From the NCBI GenBank assembly GCA_006227015.1, contig SBGI01000300.1:1-5660 (forward strand): a DNA stretch of 5,660 nucleotides. The letters are read 5' to 3'. The position numbers and the translations under genes are program-made. The notes beneath the pieces are model-generated. The model did not search any database. It was given only the letters and a program-made list of their open reading frames with translations, and had not been told where the DNA came from. The stretch is from Gammaproteobacteria bacterium (lineage in GTDB: Bacteria; Pseudomonadota; Gammaproteobacteria; Pseudomonadales; Porticoccaceae). Shown one piece after another: positions 1-5,584 of this stretch (the stretch's first letter is position 1; each line of letters begins with the position of its first letter).

Positions 1-1035
1 CGCACCATGGTCAACCACGCCATGGATGTGGTGGGTGGGCGAGCCATTCAGTTGGGACCCCGCAATTTTCTGGCCGCCATGTACCACACCATGCCAGTGG
101 CCATTACGGTTGAAGGCGCAAACATACTGACCCGCTCGTTAATGATTTTCGGCCAGGGCTCCATGCGCTGCCATCCCTACCTGTTTGAAGAGCTTCAAGC
201 CCTGCAGGATGCAGATGAGGCCGCAGGTAAAGAAGCATTTGAGCCCCTGCTGATGGCACACTTGGCACACACCGGCAGTAACATGGCGCGTACCCTGGTA
301 TTTGGTCTTGGGTGCGGACTGGGCAGCCCCCTACCGATCAATGCCAACAGCTTCAATAAACCCTGGTACCAGAAAATCAATCACCTGAGCGCGGCTCTGG
401 CCACCTGTGCCGATGTGGCGCTGGGCACGATGGGAGGCAGTATCAAGCGCAGGGAACTGCTGTCTGCCCGGCTTGGTGATATTCACAGTGAACTGTTAAT
501 TGCCTGCAGTATTCTCAAATACCATCAATCATTGCCAACCAGTGATGCCAATGATGCCCATGCCTCATTTGCACTCAAGCGCTCCCTGAACAATGCCCAG
601 CAGAGCCTGGTGGCATTCTGCGACAACTTCCCACAGCGCTGGCTGGGTTGGCTCTTAAAGTTACTCTGCCTGCCCCTGGGCAGACGCTACCGGGCACCTG
701 GCGATGACCAGATCCGTGAACTGGGAGCAATGATCATGGAACCAAACCCGGTTCGCCAGTCCCTGAAAGAATATGTCTATGTTAGCGACAGTACCAACGA
801 TGCCGCCGGACGCATTGAGACCACATTCCAGGCTCTTCTGGAGATAGACAGCGCCTGGCAGAAATTCAGCCGCGCCCGCAGCAAAGGAGAACTGGGCCCC
901 AGTGGCGACTTGGACACTGAGCTGTCTGAAGCTCTGCGACTGGAGGTTATTACTGAAGGCGATGTCGAGCCCCTGAGAACTTATGACCAAAAGCGCTATG
1001 ACAGTGTGCTTACCGATGATTTCGAGGCACTTTAG
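1..1035 (+). CDS. fadE: FadE-type acyl-CoA dehydrogenase, C-terminal part (5' end outside window)
   Basis: The frame is open from base 1, so the ATG at position 7 is internal and about 344 residues of the C-terminal part are present. FadE oxidises acyl-CoA to trans-2-enoyl-CoA, the first step of fatty acid beta-oxidation, using FAD. The visible part starts in the C-terminal helical domain of the dehydrogenase, with GGRAIQLGP followed by VAITVEGANILTR. The Glu of VEGAN (codon 112-114) sits where acyl-CoA dehydrogenases carry the catalytic base. FGQGSMRCHPY and the remaining ~290 residues form the extra C-terminal region (DUF1974 type) that separates the ~815-residue FadE group from ordinary ~380-residue dehydrogenases. 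About 40% of the protein is therefore present. It ends at TAG 45 bp from the end of the convergent SDR gene. I see no hairpin terminator in that gap. It is probably a neighbour and not part of the stress module. Confidence 0.92.
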   Translation, partial: RTMVNHAMDVVGGRAIQLGPRNFLAAMYHTMPVAITVEGANILTRSLMIFGQGSMRCHPYLFEELQALQDADEAAGKEAFEPLLMAHLAHTGSNMARTLVFGLGCGLGSPLPINANSFNKPWYQKINHLSAALATCADVALGTMGGSIKRRELLSARLGDIHSELLIACSILKYHQSLPTSDANDAHASFALKRSLNNAQQSLVAFCDNFPQRWLGWLLKLLCLPLGRRYRAPGDDQIRELGAMIMEPNPVRQSLKEYVYVSDSTNDAAGRIETTFQALLEIDSAWQKFSRARSKGELGPSGDLDTELSEALRLEVITEGDVEPLRTYDQKRYDSVLTDDFEAL

Positions 1036-1080
1036 TCTGCAGCCACGGAGGGATGGGAAAAGGCAACCGCACGGAACTCA

Positions 1081-1869
1081 TTACGACGAGCGATAGGCGA
1101 CCCAGCGCATCAGGGGTAGATATAAACGGTGGGGCAGGATTCGCAACAATTTGAGCCAGTATACAAACCGTGCCGGAAATGTGATTTCGAAACGTTGAGA
1201 ACACAAGCCCCGGTATATCGCCTCTGCAGCATCCTCCGGCTCCATCAGGGCCGGCATATGAAAATCGTTTTTATCCGTGAGCGGCGTCCGCACAAAACCC
1301 GGGTTGATCACCTGCAAGCGGATGCCCGTACCCTGAATATCCATATACAGAGATTCGCACAGGCTGATTAGTGCCGCCTTACTGGCGCAGTATGCCGCCG
1401 CTGTTGGCAGACCACGATAACCTGCCACCGAGGACATGACAGCAATATGGCCTGCGCGTTGATGCCTGCTGTGCCGCAAGGCAAAGTCCAGGCAATTGAT
1501 GGTGCCCTGAAGATTGACATCCAGTAAACGCCGACATCGCTGGGCAGAAAATCCCTCAGCCCCATCCGGATCATGAATACCCGCATTCAGTACAAACAGC
1601 TGCGGCTTAACTCCCTCTCGATCCCAGCGTTCGAACAGTGCTGAGATCTGTCCCGGACGACGTATATCCAGCGGTGCGGGAATAAATCTTCCCGGGGTGT
1701 CAGAAAGTGTGCGTTGCAGCTGAACCAGTTCGTCCAGAGAGCGGGAAGACCCATAGACCGTACAGCCCAGTTGGCATAACTTTTTGGCAAGCGCGGCACC
1801 AATGCCCCGTCCTGCACCGGTTATCCAGGCCACCTGCCAGGGGCAGGAATCCGCATATTTACTGTTCAT
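1081..1869 (-). CDS. Short-chain dehydrogenase/reductase (SDR), last gene of the leftward operon
   Basis: A 262-residue classical SDR, normal length for the family. The Rossmann glycine motif TGAGRGIG is at residues 17-24, LDI at 67-69, NAG at 95-97, and the catalytic set is N119, S147, Y160 and K164 (YCASK), followed by PGFVRT at 190-195. S147 and Y160 are 13 residues apart, as expected. The second strand ends in GSSR (40-43), and this Ser/Arg pair suggests NADP(H) over NAD(H). The ~35 C-terminal residues are hydrophobic and basic (YWLKLLRILPHRLYLPLMRW), which could associate with the membrane or bind a lipid-like substrate; that is inference. The start has a strong GGAGG six bases upstream. 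It lies 15 bp downstream of the DUF3833 gene. An SDR of this kind is a regular member of the ChrR/RpoE-linked gene set with DUF3833, DUF2878 and the chalcone-isomerase-like gene. The substrate cannot be read from sequence. Confidence 0.93.
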   Translation of the reverse strand: MNSKYADSCPWQVAWITGAGRGIGAALAKKLCQLGCTVYGSSRSLDELVQLQRTLSDTPGRFIPAPLDIRRPGQISALFERWDREGVKPQLFVLNAGIHDPDGAEGFSAQRCRRLLDVNLQGTINCLDFALRHSRHQRAGHIAVMSSVAGYRGLPTAAAYCASKAALISLCESLYMDIQGTGIRLQVINPGFVRTPLTDKNDFHMPALMEPEDAAEAIYRGLCSQRFEITFPARFVYWLKLLRILPHRLYLPLMRWVAYRSS

Positions 1870-1875
1870 ATACTG

Positions 1876-1880
1876 CCTCC
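1876..1880 (-). promoter_or_regulatory. Ribosome binding site of the SDR gene
   Basis: A perfect GGAGG on the minus strand lies six bases before the ATG whose complement is at 1867-1869. It falls in the 15-bp gap after the DUF3833 stop codon, fixing the SDR start and supporting independent initiation within one transcript. Confidence 0.85.
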
Positions 1881-1884
1881 AGGC

Positions 1885-2457
1885 TCAGTGCTTGAGATCA
1901 CATACAGACCACAGATTTTTTGGCTCGGCCGTTTTCACCCGGTGTATCGACAGGGTAATTTTGCCCAGCGGAATACCAAACTTACTCATGGTCGCCCGGT
2001 TGATCAGGTTATCCTCGTCTATCAGGTACAACCAGTCATTGAGCTGCAGGTGCCGCTCCTTGCCATTTACGGTTATTGCCAGCGTGTAGTGCCAGTTCAG
2101 TGCGTTACCCTGGGTCACCCCCTCGGCGGTGCCAATCACATCCCCGGCAACACCGGTGTAGCGATTACCGTTTTTAGTCAGTTTCCAGCATCGCTGCTCT
2201 TCTTCGCCATCATCAAAAAAGAACCGCTCGTCCAGCACGCCGCGATCACCGTCCCAGGTAGCGTATATGTCGGCCCGAAATCGCCTGATCACACGCCCGC
2301 GAAAATCCTGGACCATACCGAAGGCCTCGAGTTTGCCATTAAAAAACTGATCCAGGTGTAAAGCCGGCGTATTGTCCTGGTAATCATCAATGCTTGCCGA
2401 ACAACCTGCCAGCAGTGCCCCAGCCAGATAAATTGATTTTGCCTTGAAGGTCCTCAT
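1885..2457 (-). CDS. DUF3833 family outer-membrane lipoprotein
   Basis: A 190-residue protein with a lipoprotein signal: basic n-region (MRTFKAK), short hydrophobic stretch and lipobox LAGC with the acylated Cys at residue 19. Ser20 at +2 (not Asp) predicts sorting to the outer membrane. The mature part matches the DUF3833 pattern as I remember it: LDQFFNGKLEAFGMVQD near residues 35-51, RRFRADIYATWDG, LDERFFFDDGE, the GNALNWHY block, then INRATMSKFGIPLGKITLSIHR near the end. These alternating strands rich in Trp, Tyr and Phe suggest a small beta-barrel, lipocalin-like fold that could hold a lipid, but no biochemical function is established to my knowledge. The ATG has GGAGAA (complement of 2464-2469) about seven bases upstream. 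It lies 16 bp after the chalcone-isomerase-like gene and 15 bp before the SDR gene, with which it is commonly clustered. Confidence 0.92.
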   Translation of the reverse strand: MRTFKAKSIYLAGALLAGCSASIDDYQDNTPALHLDQFFNGKLEAFGMVQDFRGRVIRRFRADIYATWDGDRGVLDERFFFDDGEEEQRCWKLTKNGNRYTGVAGDVIGTAEGVTQGNALNWHYTLAITVNGKERHLQLNDWLYLIDEDNLINRATMSKFGIPLGKITLSIHRVKTAEPKNLWSVCDLKH

Positions 2458-2473
2458 GACACGTTCTCCATTA

Positions 2474-2977
2474 TTACAGTTCTCCCCGCAGTTTTCGGGT
2501 CAGCTTCGGGTAGCCACTGTCGTCACCCAACCAAATATTCAGAAATGCCTCTGAGAACTCTTCCTCGGGAAGTGAACCGATATGCTTTCCCTGGAGATAA
2601 AAATGACCATGGCCTGCCTCATCCATGAAAAACGACATTTCCTCACCCTTCTCCACACTTGGCCATATATCCCGCAATTGGCTGAGCCATGTATCCCGTT
2701 GTTGTGGAGTCATATCACCTTTCAGTCGCTTGCGGGTTTCCCTTAGCAAGCGGTGATGGCTGATATCCCGATGAAAGGTGAGACGCAATACAAGTGGTCC
2801 CTGAAGCCGCTCCAGCTCACCCGGTCGGTTTAACAACTCCGCTTTGTAGATTTTGAAGAAAAAGAAGCTCAGTTCAGCTTGCCCTACCGTCAGGAGGTCT
2901 TCGGGAAGAGTTTTGGCCACCGTCGATAATGGGCAGACCAGCAGCACAACCAGTATCCAGCGGCTAGGCTGTAACAC
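2474..2977 (-). CDS. Exported chalcone-isomerase-like protein
   Basis: A 167-residue protein with an N-terminal signal peptide: one Arg near the start, hydrophobic core ILVVLLVCPLS, and a likely cut after TVA (residue 21). The mature domain has the pattern of bacterial chalcone-isomerase-like proteins (PF16036 type): VGQAELSFFFFKIYKAELL near 31-49, then LRLTFHRDISHHRLLRETRKRL, and a C-terminal LPEEEFSEAFLNIWLGD. The fold is related to plant chalcone isomerases and fatty-acid-binding proteins, so binding of a fatty acid or other hydrophobic ligand in the periplasm is plausible; flavonoid chemistry is not implied. The start is GTG, supported by GGAGG five bases upstream and by a complete signal peptide from that codon. 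Its first 14 bp overlap the end of the DUF2878 gene, which points to translational coupling. Confidence 0.85.
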   Translation of the reverse strand: MLQPSRWILVVLLVCPLSTVAKTLPEDLLTVGQAELSFFFFKIYKAELLNRPGELERLQGPLVLRLTFHRDISHHRLLRETRKRLKGDMTPQQRDTWLSQLRDIWPSVEKGEEMSFFMDEAGHGHFYLQGKHIGSLPEEEFSEAFLNIWLGDDSGYPKLTRKLRGEL

Positions 2978-3482
2978 GCCAACCTCCGAGAGTGTCTGCC
3001 AATTTCACAAGAGCCGGAAAAAGGAGAAACCAGACCAATGCCAGCATCAGCGCTACCTGTAATTCAGCAATGCCGAAACTGACGGCACCCAGGCGGCCCG
3101 CGGCCAGATAAGTCAGCGTGCCAACCAGGGAACCGGCCACCGCTGCATGTACGTAACGCCCCGAAAACCACGCCAACCCCTGTCGCAACGTGGCGCTGAA
3201 AGCAAACCATAGCAAAAACAACCACAGTGGTGGCCAGCCCTGCCCTGAACCGAAAATGAATACTCCGTATACCGTCAGAAACGTATCCACCGCAAATCCT
3301 AGAAGAGCACAACAAGTGATGACCGCACTTTCAACCGCCGGCTTACGATGACCGATCAGGTGCATGACCAATAAGGCGAAAACCATCCACAAGGCATCAT
3401 TGCCCATCAGTATGCAAAGCCACCAGGCCAGCTGAAAACCCGCCAGATTTACCCACCAAGATTGTGACAGGCCTGAAAACAT
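2964..3482 (-). CDS. DUF2878 family six-TM inner-membrane protein, first gene of the leftward operon
   Basis: A 172-residue hydrophobic protein with about six membrane segments near residues 11-27, 30-45, 53-77, 84-99, 112-129 and 140-160. Its start (MFSGLSQSWWVNLAGFQLAWWLCILMG) and HLIGHRKPAVESA loop resemble DUF2878 proteins, normally ~170 residues and found beside DUF3833 and chalcone-isomerase-like genes. The function is unknown. I chose the ATG at 3482 because it has GGAG five bases upstream and gives the usual family length. An in-frame GTG at 3563 would add 27 residues (MDDLATQLL...) with no family resemblance and, decisively, lies upstream of the predicted promoter at 3531-3558, so it could not be on that transcript. 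Its end overlaps the next gene by 14 bp. Confidence 0.88.
   Translation of the reverse strand: MFSGLSQSWWVNLAGFQLAWWLCILMGNDALWMVFALLVMHLIGHRKPAVESAVITCCALLGFAVDTFLTVYGVFIFGSGQGWPPLWLFLLWFAFSATLRQGLAWFSGRYVHAAVAGSLVGTLTYLAAGRLGAVSFGIAELQVALMLALVWFLLFPALVKLADTLGGWRVTA
2983..2987 (-). promoter_or_regulatory. Ribosome binding site of the chalcone-isomerase-like gene
   Basis: A minus-strand GGAGG five bases before the GTG start (complement of 2975-2977). It lies inside the end of the upstream DUF2878 coding region, so it decides in favour of the GTG start and an overlapping gene arrangement. Confidence 0.8.
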
Positions 3483-3487
3483 AGTCG

Positions 3488-3491
3488 CTCC
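3488..3491 (-). promoter_or_regulatory. Ribosome binding site of the DUF2878 gene
   Basis: Minus-strand GGAG five bases before the ATG at 3482. It supports the shorter start over the upstream GTG at 3563, for which I see no good Shine-Dalgarno sequence. Confidence 0.75.
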
Positions 3492-3530
3492 GTTTCTTAC
3501 CGGCGTCTTAATAGGTGCACCGTAGAGAGT

Positions 3531-3558
3531 CTTACGCAGCAACTGAGTCGCTAGATCA
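3531..3558 (-). promoter_or_regulatory. Predicted ECF11/RpoE (ChrR-type) promoter of the leftward operon
   Basis: Read on the minus strand, TGATCT (complement of 3553-3558) is followed after exactly 16 bases by CGTAAG (complement of 3531-3536), with the next base making TAAGA. Known RpoE promoters of the ChrR-controlled singlet-oxygen response have a TGATCC-type -35 and a TAAGA/CGTAAG-type -10, so only the last base of the -35 differs here. Transcription should begin near 3524, leaving a leader of about 40 bases before the DUF2878 ATG. It is back-to-back with the rightward element. Assignment to ECF11 rests on the motif and on the identity of the downstream genes. Confidence 0.78.
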
Positions 3559-3572
3559 TCCACAACTGGCAG

Positions 3573-3600
3573 TGATCCGGCGGTGGTTCAAACACGTATT
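3573..3600 (+). promoter_or_regulatory. Predicted ECF11/RpoE (ChrR-type) promoter of the rightward operon
   Basis: TGATCC at 3573-3578 is followed after exactly 16 bases by CGTATT at 3595-3600, the form expected for RpoE/ECF11 promoters under ChrR control. Initiation would fall near 3607, about 18 bases before the ATG at 3625, a leader just long enough for the weak GGA at 3614-3616. Its -35 is 14 bp from the -35 of the divergent element. The two share TGATCYRGCG at the -35 and start of the spacer, which suggests a common regulator or a duplicated site. Confidence 0.8.
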
Positions 3601-3624
3601 AGACTTCATTGACGGAAAAACCTT

Positions 3625-3930
3625 ATGACTACCAGACAACTGGCAAAACTGCGCAAGAACGGCCACCCGTTTCACGTGAAGTTTGTAGCTTCAGCCTGTG
3701 GCCCGATGGTCATTCAGGTCTGCTACCAACAAAACGGCGAGATCATTGAGAAACTGATCAAGGACATATATGGCGAAGTGGTAGCCTGCCACAATCTGTC
3801 CCAGGCCTATGCAGTCTGTCGATCTGCCGGGGTCAGGCAAGCAGAACTGGTTCAGGTTCTACCCCATCTGGAGGTTTGTGCCTCGTCGGAAGCCAAGCCA
3901 ATCAATCCGTCGATGTCATTGTGTTTCTGA
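3625..3930 (+). CDS. Small cysteine-rich protein, possibly DUF6482-like
   Basis: A 101-residue protein without signal peptide or membrane segment, so probably cytoplasmic. The pattern is a basic N-terminus, a predicted strand pair (PFHVKFVASACG, PMVIQVCYQQ), then LIKDIYGEVVACHNLSQAYAVCRSAGVRQAELVQVLPHLEVCAS. A short sheet, a helix over the 'NLSQAYAVCRSAG' part and a late 'AxLVQ...H.E..' motif recall small DUF6482-type proteins; I hold this only moderately. It has six cysteines (25, 33, 55, 65, 85, 100), high for a cytoplasmic protein of this size, and none form a CxxC pair. The ATG has only a weak GGA-rich site but follows the predicted promoter at a fitting distance. It is first in the rightward unit, 16 bp before the peroxidase gene. 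The function is unknown; a redox or metal-related role is inference from context and cysteine content. Confidence 0.8.
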   Translation: MTTRQLAKLRKNGHPFHVKFVASACGPMVIQVCYQQNGEIIEKLIKDIYGEVVACHNLSQAYAVCRSAGVRQAELVQVLPHLEVCASSEAKPINPSMSLCF

Positions 3931-3946
3931 AGTGAGACGAATAGCG

Positions 3947-4558
3947 ATGGCACACCCACACACGCACACCAACCGGTCAGGAGTTTTAACAATACTTTGC
4001 CTATGCCTGGCAACATTGTCAGGGTTGGCGAATGCAGAAGATGTCCAGCAAATGCCAACAGCCACAACCCATAACAACACTTGCAACAATATTTATCAGT
4101 TTAGTGTTCCTGATTTGATAACCAATCAACCCGTGAACTTTTGTGACGCGTTTAAGGGGAAAGTACTCATCATTGTGAATACCGCCAGTAAATGCGCCTT
4201 TACCGGACAATACGAAGGGCTGGAAGCGCTCTATCAGGAGTACGCCGAACAGGGGTTAGTGGTACTGGGTTTTCCCTCTAACCAATTTGGAGGGCAGGAG
4301 CCCGGTCGGCCAGAAGAAATTCATAACTTCTGCAGGATCACCTATGGCGTGCAGTTTCCCATGTTTGCAAAAAGCCGGGTGCGCGAAGAGGACGCAGACC
4401 CCATCTGGAAATTTCTGGGAGGAACATCGGGGACTTACCCGAAATGGAATTTCTACAAATACCTGATTAATCGTCAGGGAGAAGTCGTCGATGTGTTCAG
4501 CAGTATGACATCACCGGAGAGCAAGCGCTTTCATCGGGCCGTCAAGTCATTGCTTTAA
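3947..4558 (+). CDS. Exported glutathione-peroxidase-family thiol peroxidase
   Basis: A 203-residue protein that reduces hydrogen peroxide or organic and lipid hydroperoxides. A signal peptide is clear: MAHPHTHTNRSG, hydrophobic core VLTILCLCLATLSGLA, likely cut after ANA (residue 30), so it should act in the periplasm. The family signatures are NTASKCAFT with peroxidatic Cys83, GFPSNQFGGQEPG with Gln113, and PKWNF with Trp167 and Asn168, completing the Cys-Gln-Trp-Asn set. Cys129 in FCRITYGVQFP lies 46 residues after Cys83, the spacing of the peroxidatic and resolving cysteines of yeast Gpx3, so this is probably a thioredoxin-type 2-Cys enzyme and not a true glutathione user. Cys is in place of selenocysteine. 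The ATG at 3947 is preferred because it gives the signal peptide; upstream in-frame sequence overlaps the preceding gene. The Shine-Dalgarno is weak (AGTGAG). Expression should follow the promoter at 3573-3600. Confidence 0.93.
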   Translation: MAHPHTHTNRSGVLTILCLCLATLSGLANAEDVQQMPTATTHNNTCNNIYQFSVPDLITNQPVNFCDAFKGKVLIIVNTASKCAFTGQYEGLEALYQEYAEQGLVVLGFPSNQFGGQEPGRPEEIHNFCRITYGVQFPMFAKSRVREEDADPIWKFLGGTSGTYPKWNFYKYLINRQGEVVDVFSSMTSPESKRFHRAVKSLL

Positions 4559-4612
4559 AAGGTAATAAGAGAGACGAGAGAAAGAGACACATCAGGCGGA
4601 TCAAACCACACC

Positions 4613-5584
4613 ATGAACCCAAAAAATATTGCCATTATCGGTGCCGGACTGGCCGGTGCCACACTCGCAAACCGCCTTATTCAGGCTGGCTGGCAGGTGA
4701 CTCTGTACGAGAAAAGCCGTGGCACTGGAGGCCGACTTGCCAGCTGTCGACTCAGTAACACGCCGACCAATCTGGGGGCACCCTGGTTCGAGTCCCGCTC
4801 CCAGGCTTTTCACGACTGGCTGTTAAAACAGCCCGATATTCATAAACTCTTCCTTCAGCCCCATGATTTCAACGGCACAGCACTAGAGCCGTTATCCGTG
4901 TTTTCAGCCAAGCCCTATCAAAGCGGCATGACACGACGACTAACCGATGGCGCCGTTCTGCATACTGGCATGCGCATTTCAGCAATACACAGCACTAAAA
5001 ATGGCGTCACCCTGGAAGATGCCAACGGCCGCAAGATTGCCAGCCATGACGCTGTGGTGGTGACGGTGCCAGCAATGCAGGCACTGCCCCTGCTGTCACC
5101 CGTCGATCATTTTGTCCAACTTGCATCCAGTGTTTCCTCTGCCCCCACATGGGTTACTGTCGTTGGCCTTGAGCAAAGCAGTGGGGCAAGCAGTGGTTAC
5201 CTGCGCGGCCAACACCCAGTACTTTCCCGGGCAATATGCACCCAACGCGGCCCCCACCCGGCTACACGGCCTTTTTGGGAAATCTGGCAACTGGAAGCCA
5301 ATATTCCATGGAGCATGACCCATGAGGACTCACCTTCCCATGAAGTGGCAGTCAAACTGCTGGAAAGCTTTTCGGGCATCACCAGACAGACCCTCAATAT
5401 CACCGGGTTGCGCACTCATCGCTGGCTCTATGCGCGCCATGAATCTCCCTTGACCGAAGACTACCTGTGGAGCCACGAACAACATATTGGTGCCTGTGGT
5501 GACTGGTTCAGGCACAGTGACTGTGAGGGAGCCTGGCTCAGTGCCAATGCCATGGCTGACCAATTGTTACTGGAAAATACTTAG
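4613..5584 (+). CDS. Renalase-like FAD-dependent oxidoreductase
   Basis: A 323-residue flavoprotein. The N-terminal Rossmann FAD motif is IAIIGAGLAGATLANRL (GAGLAG at 10-15) with the ribose-binding Glu33 in LYEKSRGTGGRLAS, the wording typical of bacterial renalase-like enzymes. The C-terminal FAD motif ACGDWFRHSDCEGAWLSANAMAD (GDW at 296-298, EGAWLS at 305-310) completes the two-part FAD site, and length is typical (~320-340). Characterised bacterial renalases oxidise the wrong dihydro-isomers of NAD(P)H back to NAD(P)+, releasing peroxide; whether this one does so is not shown. No signal peptide, so cytoplasmic. The ATG is 54 bp after the peroxidase gene across a purine-rich stretch (4563-4588) with no hairpin; AGGCGGA at 4594-4600 is a distant Shine-Dalgarno. 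It is likely third in the same operon, though the longer gap leaves room for a separate promoter that I cannot identify. Confidence 0.88.
   Translation: MNPKNIAIIGAGLAGATLANRLIQAGWQVTLYEKSRGTGGRLASCRLSNTPTNLGAPWFESRSQAFHDWLLKQPDIHKLFLQPHDFNGTALEPLSVFSAKPYQSGMTRRLTDGAVLHTGMRISAIHSTKNGVTLEDANGRKIASHDAVVVTVPAMQALPLLSPVDHFVQLASSVSSAPTWVTVVGLEQSSGASSGYLRGQHPVLSRAICTQRGPHPATRPFWEIWQLEANIPWSMTHEDSPSHEVAVKLLESFSGITRQTLNITGLRTHRWLYARHESPLTEDYLWSHEQHIGACGDWFRHSDCEGAWLSANAMADQLLLENT

Noticed and set aside
1036..1080. Gap between convergent fadE and SDR genes searched for a bidirectional terminator.
   Set aside because: No stable inverted repeat or T run was found in the 45 bases.
1888..2361. A 157-codon open frame on the + strand opposite the DUF3833 gene.
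   Set aside because: It is the complement of a well-supported lipoprotein gene, has no recognisable domain and no convincing ribosome binding site.
2348..2373. TGATCC followed by CGTATT on the + strand inside the DUF3833 gene, resembling an ECF11 promoter in antisense.
   Set aside because: The spacer is 14 bases, two short of the 16 in both intergenic elements, it is inside a conserved coding region on the opposite strand, and no plus-strand gene follows it.
4563..4588. Purine-rich stretch with repeated GAGA units between the peroxidase and renalase-like genes.
   Set aside because: Too short and irregular to call a repeat or regulatory element; it may only help ribosome loading.
4597..4602. 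GGATCA upstream of the renalase-like gene, a minus-strand TGATCC.
   Set aside because: It points away from the gene and no CGTA-type -10 lies 16 bases further on; the sequence there is a purine-rich (complement pyrimidine-rich) tract.
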